Shown: positions 24,000 through 37,214 of the stretch, piece by piece
Layout: the number at the start of each line of letters is the position of its first letter
How positions within the stretch are numbered: position 1 is the stretch's first letter
NCBI GenBank assembly: GCA_021397835.1
Contig: JAJFZO010000742.1
Span: forward strand, 2,179,001-2,243,000
Origin: Moringa oleifera
Lineage: Eukaryota > Streptophyta > Magnoliopsida > Brassicales > Moringaceae
Direction of reading: 5' to 3'
DNA: 64,000 nt
Program-made: the position numbers and the translations under genes
Notes under the pieces: model-generated
Database searches by the model: none
The model's input: the letters and a program-made list of their open reading frames with translations, nothing else
What the model was told of the DNA's origin: nothing

Positions 24000-25790
24000 T
24001 AACAAAAGATTAATTTTGAAGATATTCATAATAAACATCAGTGTCAAATACTTATTTTCATCAAGCATGGCATCTTTATTTTTGAACAAGATAAATTTGT
24101 TTGATAATTATTAATTACCATTAAAAAATTATTGATAAAAAATAAAATAATGAATTGTAAAAACAATAATAATACTGACAAAAAAGAATATGTATGTCCT
24201 TACCACGTGAGGAACTAGGCCTTAGCAAAAGTAAAGAGGGGAAAGGAAAGAGAAGGGAAAGATATTCATAATAACCACTCATTAGCCTAATTAAATTTAT
24301 TTTCAATAAATTTGATTTTTAAAGTTAAGTAAAAATTAATCAAAAATATAGGTTTCAAATAATCAATTCTCATTCTAGTTTAAAGAATTTAAAAATAATA
24401 ATCAAATTATATTTAATTTAAATTATTAATTACGATTCTAATTGGATTCAAATATTAAAGTTACGATTTGATTCTTCTATTCAAATCAAATAGTGGTCAC
24501 ATTTATTATTAGATGATAAAAACAAAATATTAACAAAGCTATTTTTAATTTGATTTTTAAATAAAAATAAATAATATTAAAAAGTTTAGATTAAATTTAA
24601 TTTTTTATTTAGTTAATTTATTTTGAGTTTATATTTTTTAAAAAATAGTCAAAATAAAATGAGCTCGCAATAAATATCAAACTGAATTCAACCGAACTAT
24701 AATTGCTTTATATATAGGGAGAGAATTCATGCCAGGAAAGATCATTTCATGTATTTATCTTTACAAGATAAATTTGAAGGGATAGTTTTGATGGTTTTAT
24801 TTTTCAAAAAAAAAAAATTGCTTCATCACAACAAATTCGAAAGTCTATTCTAATGATTAAGGTAGTAAAAGTGAATAATCAAGCAACCATTGGGCTTTAT
24901 TCTGTTTAGGTGTTGCGTTAGCTTCAATTTAAAAGGAAAACCATGTTGTATGGTCTTGACTTTATGAATTTTGTGCATATTAATTTTAAAATAAATTAGA
25001 ATAATAAATATGTTTAAAATTTTAGTTGAATTAACAAAATCTTATATATTCAATTTTTTAAACCTTAAATAAAAATTAAAACTAGCCCCTTTAACACACA
25101 AATGTGGAACAAATTTAAAAATTTAGAACAAATTATGTAGTCAAGTATATGCTTTCGTGCATGTCTGTACATGTATAATTTAATATGTGTTATACTTCTT
25201 AAGTGTTTTGTATCTATAAAAGTTTTGTTCAACAAAATTATCCCAAATAATTTTCTAGATTAATATATTTAAAAAATTATATTAGTTACACTTTTTAGCC
25301 TAAATGTTTTATTTATTGACTAATTTTGTGTTCAAACTTTTAATTGGAATCAAAATAGATATTATTTTAAAAGTTTAAAGATTTTTTGTGGTGACTTGAG
25401 AATAATAAGAAAGGTGGGAGAAAAAAAAAAGAAAAATAAAAAGTATGAGAAGGAAGAGAGAGAATTTTTTTAATTTTTCTATTTTTAGTTTCTTAATTTT
25501 TATTTCTCTTTATTCAATAATATTTTATTATTTCTAAATTATACTTAAAATATTTTCAAATTTTCAAAGATATGATTAATTTGGTTGGATTAAAAATTTG
25601 AATATAAAATTAAGTTAATTTATTATAGTCGAGTTTATAATTACAAAAATATTTGTTATACTTATAAAGTCTTTAATATTTATCCTACTTTTTGTAAAAT
25701 CAAAAATTTTTAAATTTTTTCGTCCAATTAGGATTTAATTTATTCTATTTAAATTATCCACAAATAAGATATTCATAACTTTTAAGCAAT
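24000..25790. other. Very AT-rich spacer, no gene recognised
   Basis: Long poly-A, poly-T and TTAAAT-type stretches with no coding or RNA signature. It ends where the truncated LTR of copy C starts. Confidence 0.5.
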
Positions 25791-25804
25791 GGAGTTATGT
25801 TATC

Positions 25805-26719
25805 CACTTGGTTATCCCCCGCCAAGATTTAGTATCGATGTAATACTCCATACCTTGAAACTCAAGCTCATAACAAGATGAAGATTTACAAAGAACTTAA
25901 CTCACTCAAGAGTGGATTACAAAAATGAAAGCACAAACACAAGTATTTGCTCATTAAATAATGATTCTGTGTAAGAATAAGAGTAGAGTAAGAAAACAAG
26001 ATCTTTGGACATGCATAAGAGTTATTATTCATGTTTTCAAAAAGGTTTTTATACTCCATTAAAATATGAACATTATAAATTTAAAGTACATTTTGAAATA
26101 CTCATGTTACCATTCAAGGAATAGGTAGCACCACTCCATATAGCCAATACTCTCACAAAATTTAAAATTTGAACATTACATTAATGGCACCATGCAAGGG
26201 CTAGTGCTGCCTTAACGAGCTAAATTCCATGCGTTGGCCAATAGTATTGATTGATGAATTGGTGGTATCAGCTCAAGTAGTGGCTCAAGCAATATTATTG
26301 CCTTGATAGTTGGTGGTATTGCACGATAATGGTCCCTAAGGGTCGATAGTACCGCCCTAACCTTCTTGCACTCATTTTTCTTTGTTTTTATCCACAAGTC
26401 TCAAAACAAGTTCGAACAATGATGTTTTGAAAATTAAGAATTTTAGAAACTTGCATGTAAGTTGTTTCGAAACATGAATCAAAACATGATCTTTAAGTGC
26501 AACACTTGAAAGAAATGCTTGATGTATGATCATGTATCTTGATTAAGCAAATCTAAGGCATTACGTAAAAATACGAAAATCAATCCTATCATGGACTTTT
26601 CTTTTCCTTTCTTCATCTTTATCGAGCACATGCATGCCTTAACTTCTTACTCATCTCTTACAAATAAAACACTACACACCTGTTGAACATGTTTATTTTT
26701 CATAATCTATTTGTTAACA
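25805..26719 (-). mobile_element. 3' LTR of Sirevirus-like copy C, truncated
   Basis: Minus strand. It starts TGTTAAC at 26719, directly after a polypurine-like tract (AAAAAATAAGGAAAA, about 26734-26720). It follows the family LTR through the GGTACTATCG-type motif cluster at 26100-26360 to a GGGGGATAACCAAGT-like region at about 25810. Copy B's LTR continues about 280 bp past that point, so C's end is cut. Confidence 0.65.
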
Positions 26720-29700
26720 TTTTCCTTATTTTTTATGATGATAAACATATTATACCAAAAACTTATAAAGCACAAATTGGTGTTTCAACACATGTTCACT
26801 TAAGACAATATGGCACATAAATGACTGTGTTGCATTTCAAGTCATTCAAGGCTTATTGATTGTGAATTTTTTCAAAAAAGTTGGGAAACTTTTTATATAA
26901 ATTTTTCATTAAGCCATATTTCTTTTCTTGTTTTAAACATCAATCAAAAAAGTCATCAAGCAGGCCTCAGTATAGGATGGATATGTTTTGGTCTAAAATT
27001 GAGTTATTAAAAATCATTTAAACTTAGATGATTACATTTAAAAGTCTAAGAGCATAGAGAAGTGGTAAGCCTCAAAGAATTCAGTGACAAGCAATTTGGT
27101 TCAAAAACAACTTTTGAAGTTAGATATTTTCTCATACATAGATTTGTTACACCTTAACTACAGACAAATATAACCTATCAAATTGCCACTTGAATGCATA
27201 TTTTAGATTTTCACTTAAATACGTGAGAGTTTAAACATTGAAAACTGAGAACTATTAAGAAAACTAAAGCATAATTTAGCAAAATTTCAAGACTTTGAAT
27301 ACAAGATAGTTAACACTTAAAATTCAAAATATATCTCATACATGGATTTGTTACATCTCAAGTGAAGACAGATATAGCTTCTATTTGGAATGGTCACTTG
27401 AATGTATGTTTAAGGTTTCCACCTAAATACTTGAGAGTTCTAAGGGTTCTAGTGCTTAAAGCCATTGCAAAGATTTCAATAAAGTTTAACACAAACTCCT
27501 TCTAAGTATGTGCCCTTAAAAGTTTGCAAAGGCGAGAAGTGTTAAAAAAGAATTTTCATTTGGACAAAACAACTCTCTAATTTTTTGCATGATAAACTCA
27601 TCTTTTCTATCCTTTTCAATATATATTACACACAAGAATAAGGAAAAGCATTTCTATTCCACCTCCCTCCAATTTATTGCAAAAAAAAAAAAACTCATCT
27701 TATTTATCCTTTTCAACATATATTGCACACAAGAAAAATAAAAGGCACTTGTATTCATTCATCTCATCAATTTCAACCCTAAAAGTCTAAATTCGTTCAA
27801 GATCCAACATTTTCATCCATAATTATACTCTAGGCCAAAAACTTTAGCTATTAAAATCATTCCTATTTTATTAATTTTTAGATATTGATCATTAATTCTC
27901 TATACTAAAAGTAAATGTAACAAATAAAAATACTAAAGCTCTACATCCATTCATACACATATGGCATCAAAATGTGTTTTTTGTTAAACCAACCATTTAC
28001 ATTAATTTAGTATGCTCATACAGAAACAAGAAAGAATATATAATGTCAATCATTATCCATAATTATCATCAACATCATTCATAAGTACTAATCATCATCC
28101 ATAGCAAAGATTAAAGCAAAATTACATAACAATGTTCTTTTTAAGACACCTAAAGTTGAATGCATGACGATCGAAGTCGATAAAGATAGTACTCAAATTA
28201 GTTAAGTGTGCTAATCACATCCCCAAATCTACTATTTAGTTGGTCAAACCTCTTTTTGATTGTCATCTTAAGTAAGTCTATCCTAGCCTCTAACATGGTA
28301 ATCTGAGTACTAACATCAAAACCTAGGTAGCATCCTTAGTTGGAATATATGAGCACCCTTTCTAAGTTGTAAGTTCTCCTCACTTATCCTTTTATACATG
28401 TCATTTACAATAATTTTCAAGTGCATGTGTTTAAGTGTATGCCTATTAAAAGTGTCTTTGGCTTTAAATGACATAGTTTCTAAACTAAGTGGGAGAGGTA
28501 CACGAAAATGCTCAACGATGATAGTAACCATGACATCGGAGAATTAGATTCTTATTTTCTATTGCATTTACCATGTTCCTTATCATGATATAAGATAGAT
28601 TATAGGATAGGTTACAGGGCTAATGTCTATAAATCCTATTAAGGATATATGTATTCATGAAAGATACATCATGTTATGGCCTGACCTAAGCAAGAATATA
28701 GACCTTATGATTTGATGAAAGCCCTAGCAAGGATCATTAGTTGGCTTCTATTAGCCTTAATTTTAACTAATATCTTTGCATAAAGCATTTCTAAAGCAAC
28801 CATATGATCATACCCCCTAATTTCATGAATAATTTTTACATTAAGAACTATAGGGCCTTCACTATGGATGCCCAAGTTATTACTCAATTCACTATATAAA
28901 AATTCAATGGATGTGTCACCAATGTAACTGTAAATAGTGAATTTATGCTTTTATTAATCTAGGGTATAACTCATTCTTAAGTAGAAAAAGTGGTTTTCAA
29001 CCTATTGCATCTATCATGGCTTCTACTTTATGATTAATAAGAGCCAAAAATACAAAATTTTCTAACCATTGTTATAATCCTAAGTTCAAAATCATTATTG
29101 TATTTCAACCTACACTCATTATTCCTAAAGATGGGTTGCTCATGATACCTAGCCTTGGAGTGTTGTTCTTGCGCCTTCTTAGTTAGTGGCCTTTTTTTAA
29201 AAAAAGATGAAACTTTAAGGATTTTAAGTGTATCACTTAAGAATGGTAGGATTAAGGTGTTTTAGGCTTAAAATTAAGAGATTTGGGTATGGATTTGAGA
29301 GAGTATAAAAAAATAAGAAAGGTGCTGGCTAGGGTTTTAGAAGAAAGAAATTAAGGTTGAAAAGGTGAATGAAGGCTTACATATCTTATTGGATCAATAC
29401 TACTGACCACCCACTAGTAATATTAGTGAGCCTTCTACTTGGGCTTAGTATTACTGGCTGACTTTTTGCCTGGTCCACTACCAGATATAACTATTAGACC
29501 TTAAATAAATCCTATTACTTTTTTGGGTAGTAACAACATTACCCATGATCGATTCTTGCCTATTTTAACTTTTTTACCAGTTTTTGTTTAGTTTTAAGTC
29601 ACTTATCTCTTCTTCATCAATTGTGTAATTTTATCAAGTTAAGATATTACTACTCAAAGAATTGTTCATTATAACTATCATAAGAAAGACTAAGTTTCCT

Positions 29701-30615
29701 TTAAAATTTTCTAGTTTTCTTTGAATTTTGCTAACTTATCTTCACTAAGTGGCTTTCCAAAGATATCAATCGGTTGCTTTTTAGTAGCAATAAATTCTAA
29801 GTGAATATCTCTTTTTTGCACATGATCATGTATGAAATGATGCTTAACTTCTATACGCTCGGTACTTGAATGCTGTAAAAGATTCTTTAATATGTTTATA
29901 GCATTACTATTGTTAAACCTAATATGTATGTTATTATATTTTAGTACGAAGTCTCCAAATGTTTGTTTCATCTAAAGGTTTTGCACACAAGAGTTAGCTA
30001 CAGTCATATATTCGACCTCAACAATAGAGAATGTCATAGAATTTTATTGCTTGTTATACCAAGATACCAGAGATGATCCTATAAAATATTATGTACCACT
30101 AGTGCTTTTCTTATCAATTATATATTCAACATAATCAGCATCCAAATAACTAATTATTTTAACACTAGTTCCTCTTGGATACCATAAACTTAAATTTATG
30201 CTTACTTCAAGATACCTAAGGATTCATTTTATGGCTTTCAAATAAAACTCTTTAGGACTAACTTGATATCTTATGCATATGTTAAACAAGATATATGGTT
30301 TAGTTGCAGCTAAGTATAACATTTCATGGTCCTATCATTCCTTTATGAATGGTAACTTTAACTACTTATATGACTTTCATCTTTATTGAGTTTGATTGAA
30401 GTATTGATGGGAGTTGCATAAGCTTTCCCATTTTCTACTCCAAACCTTTTAAGCAAGGTATTTAGTATACTTGACTTAGTTCATATATATCCTATCATCA
30501 AGTTGCTTAATTTGCAAATCAAGAAAGAAATTAAGCTTACCAATCATCGTCATCTTAATTTTCTTTTGAATGTATTTAGAAACTCTTCACATAAAACAAC
30601 ATTAGTTATACCAAA
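26720..30615 (-). pseudogene. Sirevirus-like copia copy C: pol C-terminus, third ORF and 3' tail
   Basis: Minus strand. Enters at the end of reverse transcriptase near 30500, where the text matches copy B around 42140. RNase H C-terminus at 29971-29711 contains NAINILKNLLQHSSTERIE and HHFIHDHVQKRDIHLEF, then KPLSEDKLAKF, the standard copia ending. A GGTAAT-type motif patch sits at 29390-29560. The third ORF, about 29290-28316, includes HFRVPLPLSLETMSFKAKDT, matching copy A's HFNVQFHPHLESISLQTKDT. The tail 28200-26735 matches the tails of A and B (for example CATACATG/GATTTGTTA and AAAATTTT words). Everything upstream of the RT end (gag, protease, integrase, 5' LTR) is absent; the break is at a CACTA terminus. 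Confidence 0.75.
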
Positions 30616-30769
30616 CACTACAAAAAAAAAATTAACAATAAAAATTTTTATTGCTAAACTTAACAAAATCTATTATTTAAGAACTAAAGTGATGGACCGA
30701 CGATGAAAATTTTTCGTTGCTAAAATCGTAGTCACAAAGAAATTTAGTGATGGATGAGTCTATTATTGA
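30616..30769 (+). mobile_element. CACTA (En/Spm-like) terminal fragment
   Basis: It starts CACTACAAAAAAAA at 30616, the CACTA terminal signature. Subterminal words of the CACTA kind follow: GATGAAAATTTTTCGTTGCTA, GTGATGGA (twice) and ATTTAGTGATGG. Copy C homology stops exactly at the CACTA, so this is an insertion into copy C, then cut at 30770 by the LTR of copy A. No second terminus was found. DNA right of copy B (47338 on) has a similar AGCGATGGAGG word and might be its continuation, but this is weak. Confidence 0.6.
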
Positions 30770-32065
30770 TGTTAGCCCCATGATGCCACTAAGGAATAAA
30801 TGGCTTAAGTTTTGATGATAATAAATCATTTATGCTTAAATTAATGTGGTTGTTTAAGTGTGAAGCATTCAAAGTGTTAAGAAGTCAAATCACAAGTAAA
30901 AAAACTAAACAAAGCAAGATATTAAACATGAGTGAAGAGAAGAGAAGTTAGATCTTTGGTAGGATTAGATTTCTTTTTTCAAATTGCTCTACTTAGATTG
31001 CTTAAATAGATAGACTATCACATACATACCTCGTGCCTCATTTTCAAATAAGTTTGAACTTAAAACTCATATTTTTGATATGTGTTTAAAAAAAACTATA
31101 AAGAACTTTTCAAATTGATCCCCACCTTGATAGAAATATCTTTAGGAGAAGTTGAAAAAATGATCTAAAAGATAAGATAGCATGATAAGGTATAGAAAAT
31201 AGATAGCAGTACTACCGTGATTAGAAGGTAATATCACAGAGCAGTATTATCATGATTAGGCAGTAATATCATCGAATGGTACCACCAGCCTAATGGTAAT
31301 ACTGCCATAAACATTAATGTCTAAGATGGTATTACCACTTCCTAGTAATACCAAGGGAGAATTTAGATGCCATTAGAAAGTTTTAAATGGCATTTTCGTT
31401 ATCCAACGGCACTACTGCTGGGCGATACTACCAAGTAATGCTTGGTAATGCTCAAAACGCTGTTGAAGCAGTACTATCGACATGGAGAGATACTGCAACT
31501 TGAATTCAAATTTTATAAGTATCAATTAGTTAAAGCGGCACTACTGGTGTGACACCTCAAAAAATGTATTTTTATGAGTAACAACTATATTTTCGAATCT
31601 AGTAATGAAAGGCCTTTTAAAATTCAAAAGCACATTTCTCTTTCAATTTTTATTACATTGGTAGTTAAAAAATCATCTCTTACACTTGAAAATTTCAGCT
31701 AGGCTTTAAGAAATGTTGAAATTCGTTATGGTTACTTTACTCATGTGTGATTTTTTTATTGTATAATCATATAGCATTTTGGTAAGATTAAGATATTAAG
31801 GTGTCGAATAACTTTGTTGTAAAAGTGACATAGGAAAATTCTCAAGCATTGCTTGAAGTCATGGACATAGGTAATGGTTGTCGAACCACATCAAACCTTA
31901 TATTTGTTCTATCTTTCCCTTCTCTTTAATTTATGCACTTACATTTGTGAATATATTGCTGTTATAGCTAAATAATTGCATGAAAGTTTGAAATCTTGCT
32001 ATAAAAGTAAGAAAATTTAAAATACCTTATTCACCATCTCTTGTGCTTTGTACTTAGGGCCAATA
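30770..32065 (+). mobile_element. 5' LTR of Sirevirus-like copy A
   Basis: Starts TGTTAGCCCCATGATGCC at 30770 and ends CCAATA at 32065, two bases before the primer-binding site. Length about 1.3 kb, typical of Sireviruses. Copy B's outer LTR aligns along its length in the opposite orientation (for example the shared word GTGAAGCATTCAAAGTGTTA). It contains the motif cluster at 31205-31500 with variants such as CAGTACTACCG, GGTACC and GGTATTACC. No matching LTR exists at the far end of copy A. Confidence 0.85.
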
Positions 32066-32067
32066 AG

Positions 32068-32080
32068 TGGTGTCAGAGTA
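32068..32080 (+). other. Primer-binding site of copy A (initiator tRNA-Met)
   Basis: TGGTGTCAGAGTA directly after the LTR. It differs in two bases from TGGTATCAGAGC-type sites complementary to the initiator tRNA-Met 3' end, which plant copia elements use to prime minus-strand synthesis. Copy B has TGGTATTAGAGC at the equivalent place. Confidence 0.8.
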
Positions 32081-32138
32081 AGGTGTTCAAAATTCATTAA
32101 ATTTAAGTATTTATAGTTAAAGATTGCATATAACAACG

Positions 32139-33400
32139 ATGAGAACTAATCTTATAGAAGGATTCTCGACATCCAAACCTCTATTTTTTGATATGACTCA
32201 CTATAGCTACTAGAGGGCTAAGATGAAAATCTATTCTTAGATCAATCAACTTTGATCTTTGGAAGTTCGTTGAGATGAAACCTTTTGTTCCCACAAAAAT
32301 AGTAAAAGGTAAGGAAATAAGAAAAAAAATGAAAATGAGTTCGATGATGAAGATAAAAAAAATTAAAAAAAAAATGATGCTCTAAATGCTAGTGCTATGA
32401 ATATCTTGTATTGCTTTATGGATCAGAGTGAATTCAATAGGATTTATGCTTGTGATAGTGCTTATGACATTTGGCATGCACCTGAAATCACTCATGAGGA
32501 AACTAATCAAGTTAAAGAATCAAAGATAAGCATGTTTGTCCATAGCTATGAGTTATTTAAGATGAAAATAAAAGAATCAATTTGTATGTTCACTAAATTC
32601 ACTCACATCACCAATTCATTGAAATATTGTGGTTATGTTTATCTTGACATTGAAGTGGTGAGAAAGATTCTTAGGTGTCTTCCATCAAGTTGGGATCCAA
32701 AAGTAACAGCGATCACCGAGGTTAAGGATCTTAAAAAGTTATCACTTGAAGAATTCAAGGGATCTCTTATGATTCATGAGATGGTGATTGAAGGGAAAGA
32801 TGAAAGGATGTGAAGAAGAAAAGGTCATTACTCTCAAATCTTACTCTCATGAAGAATAGATCTCTAGTGATGAAGGAAATGATGAAGATGATATAACACT
32901 CATTACTAGAAAGTTCAAAAGTTCTTAAAGAACAAGAAAAATATCAAAAGTAGTAGGAGAGATATGAGAAAAGAAATGCTTCAAGATATGAAACAAAGAA
33001 AGAGCTTCCCATACGCTATGAGTGCAACAAGCCCAGTCACTTAAGAGTTGATTGTCCAACACTCAACGAGGAAAAATATAAGAAGAAAGCATTAAACATG
33101 ACTTGGAATGATAGCAAAGAGAGCTCATCCAAAAGTAAAGATGAGATAATTGTTGCAAACATGTGCTTCATGAGAATTGAAGACACAAGTAAGGTAAATA
33201 ATTCTCTTTTTGATGCAAACTTACCTTATAATGAGTTATCAAATGCATTTGAAGATCTTTATGACCTAATGAAAAAACAAACTCTTAGGTATGAATTGCT
33301 TAAAAAGAAATTTAGTACTGGTAAGATTGATTATAGGAAATTAAAGGAAGAAAAAGAAAAAGTATGTATTAAATTAAAAAAAGAGAATTCAAAAAAATGA
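32139..33400 (+). pseudogene. gag of copy A, decayed
   Basis: ATG at 32139 begins MRTNLIEGFSTSKPLFFD, the expected copia gag start, then decays. An open stretch 32397-32813 holds YDIWHAPEITHEETNQVKES and CLPSSWDPKVTAITE-type motifs of the UBN2/gag domain. Near 33015 the zinc knuckle reads YECNKPSHLRVDC; the first Cys of Cys-x2-Cys-x4-His-x4-Cys is lost. A Lys/Glu-rich coiled coil (33098-33400) follows. Several frameshifts and stops separate the pieces. Confidence 0.8.
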
Positions 33401-33410
33401 GAAGAAAGTT

Positions 33411-35820
33411 ATGGATGATAAGCTTCTTAAACTAAAAAAAGAACTAGATAGTTATAAACTCTTGTTGAAGAAATTCTTTAAAGGACAAAAAAGCTTGAAT
33501 GACTACTCTTGGTTCACTTGGGTACTATTTCTAACTCATAAGGATGATGCCTTGGAGACTTTTGTTATGTTCTCTAAGAATTTACAAAATGACAAAGGAA
33601 GCACCATTATGAGTATTAGAAGTGACCATGAAAGAGCATTTGATAGTGATAAGTTTGAGATATATTATGATGATTATGGATATAATCATAATTTGTCCAC
33701 TCCTAGGACTTCTTAATAAAATGGAGTAATAGAAAGAAAAAATAAATCCATTCAAGAAACACCTAAGACTATGATAAATGAGAATGAATTACTTAAGCAT
33801 TTTGTGCAAAAGCGATAAATACTGCTTGTAATGTTACAAATAAAGTTTTAAGGAAATCTAAGATCTAAAAAACTCCATATGAGTTATGAAAAGGTAATGT
33901 CCCTAATATTAGCTACTTTAGAGTTTTTAGATGTAAATATTTCATCCTAAATAGAAATTACAAACTAGAAAAATTTAACTCTAAGACTAACGTGGGGATT
34001 TTTCTAGGATATTCCTCCATTACTAATCCTATATGGTCTATAATAAGAGTTCCATGACCATTCAACTAATAATTCATGTAGCTTTGATAAATAACCCATT
34101 TTAAAGCAATACAAGGAGATTGATGAAGAACCACTAGAGATTATTAAAGAAGTAGAGAAACTTAATATCTCCAAGGAAGTTAAGGAATGTGACATAGAAA
34201 GACATATTATTATTAGAGAAGATACCTCTAATGATATAAATCATGACCTATCTAGAGAATGAAGAATAATTAAAGACCATCCCATAGAATAAATCATAAG
34301 TAATCCATCCCAAGGGAGAAGGATTAGAGCATTCTATATGCAAGCATCTGGCAACATTGCATTTGTGTCTTAAACAGAACCAAAAGAACATTAAAGAGGC
34401 TGAAATGGATGAGTTTTGGATCATGGCTATGCAAGAGGAACTTAACCAATTTGATGGGAATCAAGTTTAGAAACTATCTCCTAAGTCAAATGACCAATCC
34501 ATAATTGGCACCACGTGGATGCTTAGGAACAAAGTTAATGAGGAAGGGCATATTATAAGACATAAAGCAAGATTAGTAGCCCAAGGTTATAATCAAGAAA
34601 AATAAATTAATTATGAAGAAACATTTGCTCTTGTAGTAAGATTAGAAAGTATTCAGAATACTTTATGCCTTTACATCTTATATAGACTTTAAACTTTTCC
34701 AAATGAATGTGAAGAGTGCATTCTTGAATGACCATATCATGGAAGAGGTCTATGTGGAACAACCCCTTTGGATTTAAGTGTTTTAAGAACTCTGACCACT
34801 TATATAAACTTAAAGAAAACCTTGTATAGGTTGAAGTAATTTTCTGGTATCCAAGGGCCTTGAGATAGGGTAAAGCAAATAATACTCTCTTCATTAAGAA
34901 AGATAAGAAAGTGTTAATAGTGTAAATCTATATAAATGATATTATCTTTGGTGCCACCAATATAAAACTATGTAATGAATTTACAAAATGCATGCAAGTA
35001 GAATTTGAAATGAGCATGATGGGAGAATTAAACTTCTTTCTTGGCTTAAATTAAGTAATTGGATAATGGTATATATATCAATCAAAGTAAATATACCAAG
35101 GATCTCCTGAAGTGTTTTAGTGTAAAAAAAAAAAAAGATAAAGCTATACTACACCCATGGGAGCTTCAACAAAATAAAGATGGTAAGGAAGTAGATATAA
35201 CATTATATAAAGGTATGATAGGTCATTATTGTACTTAATGGTAAGCAAACCTAATATACTATTTAGTGTATGCATGTGTGCTAGTTATCAAGCGAGTCCT
35301 AGAGATTCACATCTTAAAGCAGTAAAAACAAAAAAAAAGTACTTAAATATCTTAAAGGAACCATTAACTTAAGATTGTCGTATCTTAAAGAAACTAGCTT
35401 TGATTTACTTAGCTACTTTGATGCGAACTATACTGGTTGTGTCAGAGACTGCAAGTGTACTAGTGGAACATGTCATTTTTTTATCCTTTTTGGTTTTTTG
35501 AATTAACAAAAAGCAAAATTCAATTGCATTATGCATATTTGAGGTCGAATTCATTGCGTAGTTATGCACAAACCTTATGAATGAAGCAAAATTTTATGAG
35601 ACTGTGGCCTAGACTACAAAAGTATTACAATTAAATGTGACAACATCAATGCAATTAATATTTCTAAGAATCTGATGGAGCACTCACATACCAAATATAT
35701 AAAAATTAGATACCATCTCTTGTGGGATCATGTGCAAAAAAGGGATGTATTCCCATTGATTCTTAACTAGTAGATGTTTTTATTAAGCCACTAAGTGAAG
35801 ATAGATTCATCATGTAAGGA
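33411..35820 (+). pseudogene. pol of copy A (integrase, reverse transcriptase, RNase H), internally deleted
   Basis: 33411-33716 goes from the end of gag straight into integrase: KGQKSLN is followed at once by DYSWFTWVLFLTHKDDALET. In copy B about 900 bp separate these points (44590 to 43690) and hold protease and pre-integrase, so copy A has a deletion. The integrase core continues with SDHERAFDS and ends NGVIERKN. Reverse transcriptase about 34490-35100 has HKARLVAQGYNQE, EETFA and the active site YINDIIFG; the second catalytic Asp is Asn. RNase H is about 35200-35820, ending KPLSEDRF. Broken by many stops. Confidence 0.8.
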
Positions 35821-36369
35821 GAGAACAAAAAATGAGGAATTCAAGAGAAATAGAGATTATTTTTCATTTTGCTCACCATAACTTTAAAAGGAATTTAGTA
35901 ATGTTATTGGTTATATACTTATCATATTTATCCTCATGCTTTGATGTTTATGTAACTTATAAGTGCTAGCTCTTAAAGTAAAAACAATTGGTTCACACAC
36001 AATTACTTAGATATAGATCATGCAGCAATTAGGGTAACTAAAATTAGCTAAAAATTAGCCAAAATATATGTTTCTTTCATAAGTGAGCAACATTGCCTCT
36101 GTTATACTGGTAATATAGTTACATGATGGCAATATCCTACCATGGTAATACGGTTACATAATGACAACATGATAATAGATAGAATGTTTATCGGTAGTAC
36201 TACTACAGGTAATGTACTATGAGTACAATGGGGTATATAACCATCTCTTTGTTTTTTTTCTCCAAATTCTCTTCTTCCTCATCAAAACCCTAGTGTTACT
36301 TTCCCTCTCATTAGGTTGCGTTGCTTTTTTGACCAAAATTCGACCCCTTTCTCCTTGAATTTCACCAAA

Positions 36370-37214
36370 ATCTCCAACCCTTCGATCTTAAAATGCTAAG
36401 GATTAAGACAACCGCTACAAAGTGAAAAGAGCTGTAGAAGGTACCTTAGGAGTTAAACGTTCATGGGCTAAGTATGATGAACTTGAGCTCCTTCGAAATG
36501 ATGAGTGTAGAACTAAATACACTACGAACGTTAAGAATAGAAATGTTCAAATAAGCAAAACTGATAATTTTTTAGATAATTGATTAGCTTGAAAACAGAG
36601 TCCAATATAGATGTTTAAGGGTCAAATCATATTTGCATTATGAACGAAGTCGCTTACCCCACCTTGGTAAAAGTCTTCTTTGAAAACCTTAGACATTTAG
36701 TTGACAAGACCACTATCATTAGCAACATAGGTAAAATTCTCATATAGAGAATTAAGTATCATTTTGAATATCCCCAGTGAAGGATAATTATTCTATGACA
36801 CTAAAGTTAGCCCAATAGTTCAAGGATTCAATCACCAAATGGTTCTAAAAAGCATATCTATAAGTATGCCTACCAAGAGCAAGCCTATTAGTGGCCAATT
36901 AAAATTCTCAACAATGGTTCTTCATCAAATCATTAGCTATATTTTTTTTTCCTAGACATGGCCATAAAGATGAAGTGTCCTTCATTGGCACATACATATT
37001 AAATAGATTATTTAGACAAGAACCATGCAATTTACCATATATCATGATAAGCCACATGATTAATGCACTTAAAACCAATAAGCTAACCTTGCCATATGGT
37101 ATGATTCTTACTTTAGTCTTTATGCACTTTAATGTTCAATTCCATCCTCACTTAGAGAGCATTTCACTCCAAACCAAAGACACAGTTAATAAGAGCACCA
37201 TGAAGCACAGTTAA
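36370..37214 (+). pseudogene. Third (post-pol) ORF of copy A
   Basis: It lies after pol and before the 3' tail. It starts near MLRIKTTATK and includes LGVKRSWAKYDELELL-like text, then at 36975-37214 IGTYILNRLFRQ, LPYIMISHMINALKTNK, LTLPYGMILTLVF and HFNVQFHPHLESISLQTKDT. The LPYGMxLT helix and the preceding Leu-Pro-Tyr-x-Met-x-x-x-Met segment resemble the plant-specific 'putative plant transposon protein' domain. Sireviruses commonly carry an extra ORF here, often called env-like; no signal peptide or transmembrane segment is obvious in this copy. It is homologous to ORFs in copies B and C. Frameshifts and stops are present. Confidence 0.6.

Noticed and set aside
26212..26397. 61-codon minus-strand frame
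   Set aside because: Lies inside LTR C across the palindromic motif cluster; LTRs are non-coding.
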